Source: SZUA-36 sp963753105
Lineage (GTDB): Bacteria > Pseudomonadota > Gammaproteobacteria > Xanthomonadales > SZUA-36
Reading direction: 5' to 3'
Length of the DNA: 64,000 nt
Assembly: GCA_963753105.1 (NCBI GenBank)
Contig: CAVWBD010000002.1
Span: forward strand, 372,001-436,000
The notes under the pieces were generated by a model. That model made no database searches. It worked only from the letters and a program-made list of their open reading frames with translations, and was not told the DNA's origin. Numbering within the stretch: the first letter of the stretch is position 1; every line of letters begins with the position of its first letter. The translations under genes were made by a program, and so were the position numbers. Shown piece after piece: positions 43,875 to 53,946 of the stretch.

Positions 43875-44813
43875 CTAATTGATTATTTCTATGCTTCCTT
43901 TCTCGGGTAATTTTATTTTGTAGTTCTTTCCCCCATCATTTTTAAGGTAGTTATCCCTCAGCCAGGGATTGTACATTTTTAGAATTTTATAGTTGATATT
44001 ATAAAGTGCTGCAAAGTCTGCAAAATCAGTTACAGAACTATCAAGATTCACCTCGAAGTATTTTAAAGGATGATATAATTCATCAGGTTTCAAATCAAAT
44101 CCATATTTTGTTGGATTTTGCATAACATATTTTAGTGCAACAATACGCGCCATGTAACGCGAAGTTTCTTCATTCAGAACAAGATTGTAGTAGTTGTTAG
44201 TTTTTTGTCTTTGCATCTGGTTTCCAGCTCCATTTGTACCCATATTATACGAGGCAGCAGCCATTGTCCACGTTCCGAACATTTGGTAAGCATCTTTAAG
44301 ATAATTACAGGCAGCAACTGTAGATTTTTCCAGGTTATATCGTTCATCTACCTCGTTTCTTATTTCAAGCCCGTATATCTTCCCGGTCTCTTTCATAAAC
44401 TGCCAGAAACCGGTTGCGCCGGCTGGAGAAATTACATTGCTTAAATAACTTTCGGCAACACAAAGGTATTTAAAATCATCGGGGATATTATTTGCTTTAA
44501 GGATGGGTTCTATTACCGGGAACCATCTGTTGGCTTTTTTAATTGCCAGCAAAGTTGCAGAATGCCAGTATGTGTTTACAATAAATTCCCTCTCAATTCT
44601 TTCAAATACTTCATAATTCTCTGTTGGAACTCTTTCGCCTGCAAATACAAGGTAACCGGGAACTTCAGGAGTGATAATACGATAGCCCTGTGGAAAATCT
44701 TCTGCAGGTTCGTTCCCTGCAAAAAAAAGACTGCTAATGATAAAAACTATTCCCAGAGAGAAAACTATACCGGGTATTAAGTAGTTAAATGTTTTAATTC
44801 TTTTTGTGCTCAT
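43875..44813 (-). CDS. Lytic transglycosylase (SLT domain)
   Basis: 312 residues from the ATG at 44813 (MSTKRIK). A membrane segment near residues 14-33 anchors it. The SLT domain has FKYLCVAESYLSNVISPAGA, with the catalytic Glu in AES, then TGFWQFMKETGKIYGL and AAASYNMGTNGAGNQM. It cleaves peptidoglycan to form anhydro ends. A MltD-like C-terminal part ends with KLPEKGSIEIIN, which may be a LysM-like segment. Confidence 0.87.
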   Translation of the reverse strand: MSTKRIKTFNYLIPGIVFSLGIVFIISSLFFAGNEPAEDFPQGYRIITPEVPGYLVFAGERVPTENYEVFERIEREFIVNTYWHSATLLAIKKANRWFPVIEPILKANNIPDDFKYLCVAESYLSNVISPAGATGFWQFMKETGKIYGLEIRNEVDERYNLEKSTVAACNYLKDAYQMFGTWTMAAASYNMGTNGAGNQMQRQKTNNYYNLVLNEETSRYMARIVALKYVMQNPTKYGFDLKPDELYHPLKYFEVNLDSSVTDFADFAALYNINYKILKMYNPWLRDNYLKNDGGKNYKIKLPEKGSIEIIN

Positions 44814-44937
44814 TTTTTTACCTTTATAATTTAGATGCGAGTATATCAATAAATTAATACAATAGACAATACTAAAAGTAATAAATTATATAAATTGTAA
44901 CAGATAATTATTTGTTGAAACATAAACAAAAAATTGT

Positions 44938-45390
44938 ATGAACATAAAATCAAATAAACAGTACCACCCTCAAATGCATTCTGCTGAACATATACTTAAC
45001 CAAACAATGGTAAGGATGTTTGGCTGCGGAAGATCATTCAACAACCATATTGAAAAGAAAAAATCCAAATGCGATTATCATTTTGAAAGAAATCTTACAG
45101 AAAATGAAATTGAAGAAATAAACCTGAAAGTTAACAACATAATCCAAAGGGACCTGCAGGTTGTTGAAGAATTAATTACAAGGGATGATGCAAATAGAAA
45201 ATGTAATCTTACGAAATTACCGGATGATTCAGGAGATAAAATAAGAATTATTAAAATAGGTGATTACGATACCTGCCCCTGCAGCGGTCTACATGTTGCG
45301 CACACAAAAGAGATAGGAAGGTTTAACATAAACTCTACAAGTTTTAATGATGGTGTTTTGAGGATAAGATTTAAATTATTTGATGAATGA
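44938..45390 (+). CDS. AlaX-type alanyl-tRNA editing protein
   Basis: A 150-residue stand-alone editing domain related to the C-terminal part of AlaRS; it would hydrolyse mischarged Ser- or Gly-tRNA-Ala. The zinc ligands are HSAEH (residues about 14-18) and CPCSGLH (about 113-119). It is divergent from the transglycosylase gene. Confidence 0.85.
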   Translation: MNIKSNKQYHPQMHSAEHILNQTMVRMFGCGRSFNNHIEKKKSKCDYHFERNLTENEIEEINLKVNNIIQRDLQVVEELITRDDANRKCNLTKLPDDSGDKIRIIKIGDYDTCPCSGLHVAHTKEIGRFNINSTSFNDGVLRIRFKLFDE

Positions 45391-45436
45391 ACACAAGCTG
45401 TATTTTATTCCCCATACAATAAAACATCATTGTTAC

Positions 45437-46843
45437 TCAACTTGATTTTGGGACAGTAAATTTAAAAGTTGTTCCCTTTCCCGCCTCGCTTTCCACATTA
45501 ATTTTCCCGCCGTTTTTATTAACCAGGTCTTTACAAAGAATTAAACCCAAACCTGTACCTTCCTCGTTACTAGTCCCCCTAGTTGAAAGATGCTCATCTA
45601 TTTTGAACAGTTTTTCCTGGTCATCTAAAGGAATTCCAACCCCGTTATCCCTAACTGAGACTTCAACAAATTTATCATCAATCTCCTTTGCATCTATTAA
45701 AATACTTCCGCCTTCGTTTGTAAACTTGATTGCGTTGGAGGTTAAATTTCTAAAAACGGTGGATAGCATATTTTTATCTGCAAATACCTTAATTCCGGGA
45801 TCACAGTCAATATTCAGATCAACCTTCTTCTGGTTTACTAGACTACTGTAAATACCAGTTGCTTCATTTACAAATCTATTTAAATCGATGTTTACAGGAT
45901 TAAATTTCACACTTCCGGTTTGTATGCGGGCCCATTCGAGTAGGTTTTCCAATAAATCGTAAATGGCTTTAGATTGAGAATAGAGATTAGATGAAAACTC
46001 TTTTATTGTTTTCCCATCCATTTTGTCAGCATCCTTTGCCAAAATATCTGAAAAGCCCAGTACTGCTGTAAACGGGTTGCGAAGATCGTGAGCAATGATT
46101 GAAAAAAACCTGTCCTTGTTTGCATTCAGTTGTTTTAACTGTTCAACATATTCTTTAATTTTTTGTTCAGCTTCTTTCTGCAGTCTTATATCCCGCGCAA
46201 CATATATAGCACCCTCAATTTCACCATGCGTGTTTTTTAAAACAGTTGCCGAAATACTAACCGGAATTTCTTCTCCTGACTTTGTTCTATAGTTAGTTTC
46301 AACTTTTAATAATTGCTTAGAATCACTAACGGTTTCCTTTTTAACTGATTCTAAAGTTGAACTATCTAGAATACTATCAATCGAACTACCAACTAATTCT
46401 GGCCTCTCATAACCAAGTAAATTTACCGCAGCATTATTAATTGTTTTAATTGTTGCATTCTTATCTGCATTTATTACAATAAGAGTGTCTGCCATAGATT
46501 TTATTATGTTCTCAACATAATTTTTGGAAACGGTTGTATTCAACAGGTCTTCTATTGTATTTTTCCCGGTCCACACCATTAGATAAACGAAAAATGCAAC
46601 ATAGAAAAATATTAGGCCGGTAAGTGCATAAACGAAACTTACATCGCCCAAAATAATTATACCGGCTACAACAAAATAAGATAGGCAGAAGAAAACCATT
46701 AAACTTAATAGAAACTTCCAGTATGAGATGTATTTACTTGTTTTAATAAATCTCAGTAATTTAAAGGTGTAATAGATAGGAAAACATATTATTATCCCAC
46801 CACCGATAACTAGCAACACGGTTATTAATTGAACATTATCCAA
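45437..46843 (-). CDS. PAS-containing sensor histidine kinase
   Basis: 468 residues. The N-terminus has three membrane helices (residues about 5-28, 41-65 and 70-92). A PAS domain occupies about residues 110-230 (DTLIVINADKNATIKTINNA). The HisKA box is FSIIAHDLRNPFTAVLGF with the phospho-His near residue 253. The ATPase domain has NAIKFTNEGG, VRDNGVGIPL and GTGLGLILCKDLV. The ligand or stimulus is not evident. A receiver-only regulator (42107) and a NarL-type regulator (40956) are nearby possible partners. Confidence 0.92.
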   Translation of the reverse strand: MDNVQLITVLLVIGGGIIICFPIYYTFKLLRFIKTSKYISYWKFLLSLMVFFCLSYFVVAGIIILGDVSFVYALTGLIFFYVAFFVYLMVWTGKNTIEDLLNTTVSKNYVENIIKSMADTLIVINADKNATIKTINNAAVNLLGYERPELVGSSIDSILDSSTLESVKKETVSDSKQLLKVETNYRTKSGEEIPVSISATVLKNTHGEIEGAIYVARDIRLQKEAEQKIKEYVEQLKQLNANKDRFFSIIAHDLRNPFTAVLGFSDILAKDADKMDGKTIKEFSSNLYSQSKAIYDLLENLLEWARIQTGSVKFNPVNIDLNRFVNEATGIYSSLVNQKKVDLNIDCDPGIKVFADKNMLSTVFRNLTSNAIKFTNEGGSILIDAKEIDDKFVEVSVRDNGVGIPLDDQEKLFKIDEHLSTRGTSNEEGTGLGLILCKDLVNKNGGKINVESEAGKGTTFKFTVPKSS

Positions 46844-46967
46844 ATCCTTTTACCTTAAATATGATAGGTAATAATAACACAATTTGGGTTAATAGTAAAA
46901 GAAGGAAAGGAGTTTTTTAAATAACACTTCAGAGATATGAAGCGTATTTTGCGAGGAGAAAATAAAA

Positions 46968-46994
46968 GACTGTCATGGTTTAAACATGACAGTC
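46968..46994 (-). terminator. Terminator of the pepF gene
   Basis: GACTGTCATG/CATGACAGTC with a 7-base loop. On the minus strand it is followed by TTTTATTTT. It is 17 bases past the pepF stop. Confidence 0.85.
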
Positions 46995-47010
46995 CCTTAA
47001 AGAAACTATT

Positions 47011-48892
47011 TTACTTACCCATTTTATTTAATATCTCTTCCATCTGGTCCATAACACTATTCATCTTTTGCATTGTTAGAGCAACAGGTTCGGGAGACAT
47101 TGGATCAATTCCCGCATCCTTTATCAATTCAGGTGAATATTTCGATCCGCCGCCTTTAAGATATTGTAATATGCATCCACTGCAGGTTGCCCATCCTCAA
47201 TCATTTTTTCTACGAAAGCTGTTCCATAAATAAGAGAAGTTGCATACTGGAATACATAGTAATTATATCCTAAAAAGTGAGGAATATAAGACCATTCGTA
47301 CTGAATGTAATCATCAACCACACAATGCCCCGCATCGTGTCCGTAATATCTTTTAACAATATCAAAATAAATGTCGCACATATCCTTCACCGGTCATAGG
47401 AGTTCGCCGGCTTCAACTTTTTTATGAATTTCCCATTCAAACTCAGCAAAAGATGTTTGGCGGAAAATTGTTGTTCTTAAAAGTTCAAGATAACTGCCAA
47501 GAATGTAAAGTTTTTCTTCATCAGCTTTTTACATTTTTAACCATATAATCATTTAAAAGATTTTCGTTTACAGTTGATGCTATCTCTGCAACAAAAGTTG
47601 CATAATCTGATTTTGCAAATGGCTGGGTTTTATTTGAAAAGTAGCTGTGCATTGTGTGTCCAAGCTCGTGTGCAAGTGTAGAAACAGATTCAAAATCATC
47701 TGTCCAGTTCATCAATATATAAGGATGAACATCGTAAGCACCTCCGTTGAATAAGCACCGCTTCTCTTCCCAACTAGTTGGCATATAATCAATCCACCTG
47801 TCATCATAAGATTTTTGAAGAACCGTTACATATTCATTCACCAAAGGTTTTAAAGCATTCAAGCAAAACATTTTGTCCTTCTTCAACTGTAAAGCTCATA
47901 TCAACTTTTTCAACAAGAGGAACATAAAGATCATAGTAATGAAGTTCATCCACACCAAGCATTCTTTTCTTCAAATCCAAAAACGGTGAAGTGTTGGAAG
48001 ATTATTATTAACCTGTTCAATTAAAGTTGTGTAAACTGAAACAGGAAGATTATCTGAATTTAAAGCTGCTTCAAGCGAGGATTCAGTATTTTCTGTTTTT
48101 TGCGTAAACCCAATCTTTTTTAACTTTGCCACCAAGGTTTGCGCCAAGCATATTTTTAAATCACCGTAGCTTTCAAACAAAGCTTTCATTACTATTTCTC
48201 TGTCTTCTCTGTTTTCAGCAGTGCGATATCTTGTATACGCGGAAGGAGTTAATTCAACTTCTTCTCCCGTTGAAAGAGTAACTTTTGGAAAAGGTTTTTC
48301 TGCATTGTTAAAAATTCCGTAAACTTCATTCTGGTTTCCGGCAATCAAACCAAAGCTTGCAAGAATTTTCTCTTCTGCTTCAGTTAATGTATGATCGCGG
48401 AGTCTTTGAATGTTATCGATATACATATCGAAATCTTTTCAAGTTCCGGCTTTTCGTTAAAGAACTGATCAATTTTTTCTTTTGGAATTTCAAGTATTTC
48501 AGGTTCCATAAAAGCAGTAACTTCACCAAACTTTGTTCCAAGCGCTCTCATCTGCTGCATCAATGCCTGGTTTTCTAGAAATGTTAAGATTTTCATTGCT
48601 CAAGTTGCTTGCATAAACCCATGCTTGCCAAAGGGTTTTAACAAGATCGTTACCGGTTTTTAATGCTTTTAGAAGAGCTCTCAGAACTTTCGCCAAGTTT
48701 TCCTTTAAACTCTGCAAGTTTTTCTACTTCTGTGTTAAGCATATCAACATCTGCCTGCCATGCTTCAACAGAAGGATAGATATCTGCAAGATTCCATTTA
48801 TATTTATCTTCAACATGTTTTCGCTCAATTGTCTGCGTAAACTGGTTGAAATAATTCCGGTAAGAAGAATGTAAAATTAAAAGTTTTTTCAT
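47011..48892 (-). pseudogene. pepF: Oligoendopeptidase F (about seven frame breaks)
   Basis: An M3-family zinc peptidase, about 625 residues if repaired. Segments in order are KHVEDKYKWNLADIYPSVEA (N-terminus), WVYASNLSNENLNIS, KPELEKFDMY joined to DNIQRLRDHTLTEAEEKIL, FNGGAYDVHPYILMNWTDDF, the active site AHELGHTMHSYF, and GHDAGHCVVDDY near the C-terminus. The pieces lie in different frames with junctions close to homopolymers. The fragments start with MKKLLIL, which suggests a signal peptide. It is probably intact in the organism. Confidence 0.82.
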
Positions 48893-49081
48893 AGCTCCAC
48901 CTGTTTTTAGTTAAAGTAATAAAATTGATTGCTAAAATTAAGCAGAATAACAATTAGTTACTGTAATATTTTGTGATGGGTGGAGAAATACCGTATCTAA
49001 AATTACTAATTCTTCTTATATTTCATTCGCTTAATATGAAATTTATCATTTTATTAAATCCAATTAGAAAAGGTGAGACAA

Positions 49082-50789
49082 ATGAAATATTTATTAATAA
49101 CACTATTTATATTTTCATAATTCTAATTTTGGGGTGCGGGAAAAAAACCGAAGAGACGTGGCGAGGGAGTTACACAAGAGAATCGAAGGAACGGAAATGT
49201 TAAAAAAGAAAATTGCAAAGTTTGCTCCAACAGAGCTTAAATATGATGCAAGTAATTTAGATGAAAGACAGAAAATTGTTGTGGAAAAACTTTACCGTGC
49301 TGCAAAAATAATGGATGAACTCTTCCTCGAACAGGTTTATTCAAAAAACAGCGAGATAAAAACCAATCTTATGATGCAGGATACAGATGAAGCTAAATAC
49401 CAGCTTGAACTGTTTAATATTATGTTTGGTCCGTTTGATAGATTGGAACACGATGCCCCGTTTTACGGAACAGATAAAAAACCGTTGGGAGCAAATTATT
49501 ATCCCGAAGATATGACGAAAGAGGAATTTGAACAATGGATTGCTGATCACCCTGAAGATGAAAAAACATTTACCTCCGAATTTACAGTTATAAGAAGAGA
49601 TGGAGATCCCGAAGGGACAGGAAATCTTGTTGCAATCCCCTACAGCGAATATTATAAAGCAAAATTGGATGAAGCTGCAAAACTTCTTCTTGATGCTGCC
49701 GGGTATGCTGATAATAAATCATTAAAAGATTATTTAACCACCCGCGCTGTTGCCTTTCAGAATAACGATTATTTTGAAAGTGATATGAAATGGATGGATT
49801 TGAAAGACCACGATATAGAAATCGTAATTGGTCCCTATGAAGTATACGAAGACGGACTCTTTAATTTCAAAGCAGCATTCGAATGTTTCTTAACAATAAG
49901 AGATATAGCGGAGAGTGAAAAGCTGGAGGTGTTCAAAAGTTATTTGAGAGATATGGAAATTCATCTCCCCATTCCGGATGAACATAAAAATTTCGAACGA
50001 GGCTCCGAATCACCTTTAGCCGTAGTGAACGAAATTTATACAGCAGGCGACACAAAGGCGGGTGTACAAACCCTTGCCTTCAATCTTCCTAATGATGAAA
50101 GAGTGCGCAAAGTAAAAGGTTCTAAAAAGGTTATGCTTAAAAATGTATCGGAAGCAAAATTTGAAAAACTTCTAAAGCCAATCGCAGAAATTATTTTGGA
50201 ACCTGAACAACTAGAATACGTCACTTTCAATTCATTCTTTACACACTCACTTATGCACGAAATGTCCCACGGTATTGGCCCTGGTTTTATAACTGTGGAT
50301 GGAAATGAAACCGAGGTAAAAAAAGAGTTACAAGAAACTTATTCAACATTAGAGGAATGTAAAGCTGACATTCTTGGGATGTACAACAACATCTTTATGA
50401 TTGAAAAAGGTGTGTTCCCCGAATCATTTGAAAACGAAATCTGGGTAACAGCATTGGCTGGGGTTTTCCGTTCGACAAGATTTGGAATAAATGAAGCACA
50501 CGGCGGCGGGGAAGCGATTATATACAACTTCTTAATAGAAAAAGGCGGATTTGAATTTAATGAAGAAACCGAAAGAGTAAAAGTAAATTTTGAAAAGGTG
50601 GGCCCCGCACTTAAAGAACTTGCCACGAAGGTGTTAATGATTCAGGCAAAAGGAGATTACCAGGCAGCAAAAGATTTAATAGCAAAATATGTTGTTCTTT
50701 CTCCATCGTTAAAATTATTGCAGGAAAAACTAAACGTATTGCCGGTTGATATAAAACCTGTTTACGAATTAGAGAAAATGTATAATTAA
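49082..50789 (+). CDS. M49-like (dipeptidyl-peptidase III family) lipoprotein
   Basis: About 569 residues when repaired. The ATG at 49082 (MKYLLITLFIF) begins a lipoprotein signal whose lipobox ILGCGKK falls in a second frame; a third frame begins near 49146, in the A7 run, and is open for 551 residues to the end. The zinc site is LMHEMSHGIGPG, with the third ligand in TLEECKADILG, as in M49-like bacterial peptidases. Most of the protein is in one frame, so the function is likely intact. It is divergent from pepF. Confidence 0.82.
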
Positions 50790-50803
50790 TAATTCTCTTT
50801 TAT

Positions 50804-50830
50804 ACCTCTCCCCTGGGGGAGAGGTCTTTT
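50804..50830 (+). terminator. Terminator after the M49 gene
   Basis: ACCTCTCCC-CTGG-GGGAGAGGT followed by CTTTTT. The stop of the peptidase gene is 15 bases upstream. Confidence 0.8.
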
Positions 50831-51060
50831 TACTTGAAAATCAACTTGATTTCAAAACGTTGTTGCACGATTAGCAATTCTTTACTCAATCCTTTCTTTA
50901 TATTGCTTTTACTTTTTCATTTGAAATCTTTATATTTATTTCTAGATACAAGTGAGGATTGTTTTCTTTCCTGAATTTAGCTCCCGTAAGTCATTTTTTG
51001 ATTATCCACTTTTGCTAAACACTTACTAATATTAACATAATTTATTAAGGAGAATATTAA

Positions 51061-51642
51061 ATGGGAAATTTAATAGAAGAGTTTATGGGCTCAATGGGGT
51101 CCGAAGTATCCCAGAAAATGTCTGAAAAGACCAACATTGACCAAGGAACAATTTCACAGCTGCTTCCGGTAATTGCGCCGATGATATTGGGCGGGTTAAA
51201 AAAACAAAAAGATGAAAGAGGGGGGCAGGAGCGTGTGGATCATATTCTTAATAAATATGGTGATCCTTCCGTGCTTGGTAATTTGGATGGTCTTTTTCAA
51301 CAAAAGCTTGATGACAAAACAACCGATCCGAATTTGGGCGGGTTACTTGGTAACGCTGGCTCAGACGCAACCAACATATTATCAAAAAACTTAAGTGGTG
51401 TTGATTCGGGTATCGTAGCTAAGTTAATTCCAATGCTTGCCCCGGTTCTTTTAGGATTCCTTACAAAAAAGAGAGACAGCGGAACCGGTTCAAGTGGTTT
51501 GGCTGGTTTGCTGGATCAGGATGGAGATGGTTCTGTTTTAGATGATGTTGCAGGTTTAATTCTTGGTGGATTGGGTGGAAAATCCAAATCATCTAGTCCA
51601 TTAGGTGGATTACTTGGCGGTTTACTGGGCGGCAACAAATAA
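51061..51642 (+). CDS. DUF937 protein
   Basis: 193 residues. Repeats of the type QLLPVIAPMILGGLKKQK and KLIPMLAPVLLGFLTKKR are the DUF937 signature; the C-terminus is Gly/Ser/Leu-rich. The function of DUF937 is not known. An AAGGAGA Shine-Dalgarno precedes the ATG. It starts a series of same-strand genes (htpX, dodecin, LysM, DUF4126) with short gaps. Confidence 0.85.
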   Translation: MGNLIEEFMGSMGSEVSQKMSEKTNIDQGTISQLLPVIAPMILGGLKKQKDERGGQERVDHILNKYGDPSVLGNLDGLFQQKLDDKTTDPNLGGLLGNAGSDATNILSKNLSGVDSGIVAKLIPMLAPVLLGFLTKKRDSGTGSSGLAGLLDQDGDGSVLDDVAGLILGGLGGKSKSSSPLGGLLGGLLGGNK

Positions 51643-51657
51643 GCTCGAGGAAGAAGA

Positions 51658-52491
51658 ATGAAAAATAATTTTAAAACATTCTTTTTGATGACGGTTCTAA
51701 CCGTATTTTTTGTTTTTGTTGGCGGACTTCTAGGAGGAAAAGAGGGTGCAATTATAGCTTTTATTTTTGCAGCTGGCACAAACTTTTTTGCTTATTGGTT
51801 TTCTGCTAAAATGGTTCTTAAAAGATACCGTGCGCAGGAAGTAACTTCTCCGCAAAACAGGTTGTACAGGGTTGTTCAGGAACTTATTCCAAAATCCGGT
51901 TTACCGATGCCAAAAGTCTATGTTATTCCGCAGGAATCACCTAATGCTTTTGCTACCGGAAGAAATCCTAAACATGCAGCAGTTGCCGCAACACAGGGAA
52001 TACTTAACATTTTAAACGATGATGAGCTTGCAGGAGTGATGGCTCACGAATTAACTCATGTTAAAAATCGTGATATGCTTACAGGAACAATTGCAGCAAC
52101 ACTTGCAGGTGCTATAACAATGCTTTCTCAATTTGCAATGATAAGTGCAAGAGGATCCAAGAGATCAAATCCATTGCTGATGATTCCTGTTTTAATCCTT
52201 GCCCCATTGGTGGCAATGTTTGTGCGAATGACTATTTCAAGAGTTCGGGAATTTGCTGCCGATAAAGGCGGAGCTGAATTGAGTGGTAAACCCCTAGGAT
52301 TGGCAAGCGCCTTGGCAAAGTTGCATAACGGTGTTGCACATAATCCATTACAAAACGGAAATCCTGCACACTCAAACCTGTTTATTGTAAACCCGTTTTT
52401 GGGCGGAGGGCTGCAAAAGTTGTTTGCGTCACATCCTCCTGTAGAGGAACGAATTAAAAGGCTTAACGAAATTGCTTCAGGGAAAAATTAA
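51658..52491 (+). CDS. htpX: M48 zinc metalloprotease HtpX
   Basis: 277-residue membrane protease that degrades misfolded inner-membrane proteins. Membrane helices lie at about residues 5-25, 28-48, 142-165 and 178-198. The zinc motif is VMAHELTHVKNRDML, with the third ligand in SRVREFAADKGGAEL. KVYVIPQESPNAFATGRNPK is the family substrate-side segment. An AGGAAGA precedes the ATG. It follows DUF937 by 15 bases. Confidence 0.93.
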   Translation: MKNNFKTFFLMTVLTVFFVFVGGLLGGKEGAIIAFIFAAGTNFFAYWFSAKMVLKRYRAQEVTSPQNRLYRVVQELIPKSGLPMPKVYVIPQESPNAFATGRNPKHAAVAATQGILNILNDDELAGVMAHELTHVKNRDMLTGTIAATLAGAITMLSQFAMISARGSKRSNPLLMIPVLILAPLVAMFVRMTISRVREFAADKGGAELSGKPLGLASALAKLHNGVAHNPLQNGNPAHSNLFIVNPFLGGGLQKLFASHPPVEERIKRLNEIASGKN

Positions 52492-52527
52492 TTAATAATT
52501 TCACAACTAATAAAAGGAGTAAATATA

Positions 52528-52743
52528 ATGTCTCATATAAGTGAAGGCGCAGTTAAAATTATTGAGATTATAGGAATCTCATCTAAAAGTTTTGATAATG
52601 CTGTTAAGCAAGCATTAGCAAAAGCTTCAAAATCGGTAAAGGGAATAACTGGTTTCGAAGTAGTAAAACATCTTGCTTCTGTTGAAGGTGGCAAGATTAC
52701 CAGCTACAGAGTAGTGCTTAAAATTGCATTCCCGGTAAAATAG
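52528..52743 (+). CDS. Dodecin
   Basis: 71 residues forming the small flavin-binding dodecamer; it stores riboflavin or FMN and protects against light. KIIEIIGISSKSFDNAVKQA, then KSVKGITGFEVVKHLASVEG and YRVVLKIAFPVK match the family. A strong AAAAGGAG lies before the ATG. It sits between htpX and a LysM protein. Confidence 0.92.
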   Translation: MSHISEGAVKIIEIIGISSKSFDNAVKQALAKASKSVKGITGFEVVKHLASVEGGKITSYRVVLKIAFPVK

Positions 52744-52779
52744 TAATTTATTTAATATTCATAAAAAAGGAAAATGTAA

Positions 52780-53160
52780 ATGTCATTACAAGTTAAATAC
52801 AGCCAGGTGCTTGCCTTGGCACAAGAACTCAATATAAAAGAAATTAATGTTGCTGAAGAAGAAGGCGTTTTAAAATTATCCGGGACAGCAAATACACCAT
52901 ACGAAAAAAATTGTGTTTGGGATAAGATTAAAGAAGTTGGCGGCGAAAAATATTCTGATATTAAAGCTAATATTTCTGTTGCTAATTCTGATTTTTTCCA
53001 CGTTCACACCGTTGAGAGTGGGGAAAGTTTAAGCAAAATCTCTAAAAAGTATTATAAGGATGCAAATCAGTATATGAAGATTTTTAATGCCAACACAGAC
53101 CAACTTTCAAATCCTGATGCGATAAATGTTGGACAGAAGATAAAAATTCCTAATCCTTAA
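52780..53160 (+). CDS. BON-like and LysM domain protein
   Basis: 126 residues with no signal peptide. Residues 1-66 resemble a BON-like domain (LALAQELNIKEINVAEEEGV). Residues about 70-125 are a LysM domain: HTVESGESLSKISKKYYKDA then NQYMKIFNANTDQL. The layout matches YgaU/LysM-BON proteins, some of which bind potassium. Peptidoglycan binding is not certain given the lack of export signal. Confidence 0.85.
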   Translation: MSLQVKYSQVLALAQELNIKEINVAEEEGVLKLSGTANTPYEKNCVWDKIKEVGGEKYSDIKANISVANSDFFHVHTVESGESLSKISKKYYKDANQYMKIFNANTDQLSNPDAINVGQKIKIPNP

Positions 53161-53225
53161 TAGGAAGAAATATATTTGGTTGGCCCGGTTGAATAACAAA
53201 CCGGGCTAACCATTTTAAACAAAAA

Positions 53226-53798
53226 ATGGATAGCGAACTTATTTTATCGTTTATTATTGGAATAGGATTAAGTGCTTCTGTCGGATTTAGAATTTTTGTT
53301 CCGTTTTTAGTCTTAAGCATTTTTTCACTCTTAGGATTTGTTAATCTTTCTTCAGGATTTGAATGGATTGGCACTTATCCTGCCCTGATTGCTTTTGGTT
53401 TCGCATCCCTGGTGGAAATTGTTGCATACTTTTTCCCATGGTTTGATAATCTTTTAGATACCATTGCAGGTCCTGCATCAGTAATTGCAGGCGCACTAGT
53501 AATGGGTTCGGTTTTAGCTGATTTTTCACCTTTGCTAAAATGGTCGCTAGCAATAATTGCAGGTGGAGGAATAGCCGGCACAATTCAACATTCAACTGGT
53601 TTGTTAAGATTAACTTCCTTAACAACAACCGGAGGAATTGCTAATCCTGTTTTATCCACCACCGAAGCCGGCGCTTCATTTTCACTTTCTGCTCTGGCAA
53701 TTTTATTACCCGTTGTTGCTTTCCTGCTTGTACTGCTCTTAGTTATATGGGTTGTGAGGAAATTTCATAAGATCTTTTTTAAAAGAATGAAAAGTTGA
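53226..53798 (+). CDS. DUF4126 membrane protein
   Basis: 190 residues with about five membrane helices. The start LSFIIGIGLSASVGFRIFVP and the later TGLLRLTSLTTTGGIANPVL are DUF4126 traits. Function unknown. It closes the DUF937-htpX-dodecin-LysM group. Confidence 0.85.
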   Translation: MDSELILSFIIGIGLSASVGFRIFVPFLVLSIFSLLGFVNLSSGFEWIGTYPALIAFGFASLVEIVAYFFPWFDNLLDTIAGPASVIAGALVMGSVLADFSPLLKWSLAIIAGGGIAGTIQHSTGLLRLTSLTTTGGIANPVLSTTEAGASFSLSALAILLPVVAFLLVLLLVIWVVRKFHKIFFKRMKS

Positions 53799-53843
53799 AT
53801 ATGCTCACCTGCCAGACACTTTCTATTTCTATATGTCGATGAA

Positions 53844-53910
53844 ATCGACACGTTTTAATAACGTGTCGATATTTTTATAATATATCGACACGTTTTTTGG
53901 ATGTGTCGAT
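53844..53910. promoter_or_regulatory. Two tandem palindromes upstream of the Fic gene
   Basis: ATCGACACGT (53844-53853) with ACGTGTCGAT (53861-53870), and ATCGACACGT (53884-53893) with ATGTGTCGAT (53901-53910). Both have arms offset by 17 bases, and the two palindromes are 40 bases apart. A half-site TGTCGAT lies at 53834-53840. They look like a dimer-bound operator. Confidence 0.65.
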
Positions 53911-53946
53911 AATTATAACTAAATTTTAGCAAAAAAATGCTGAAAG

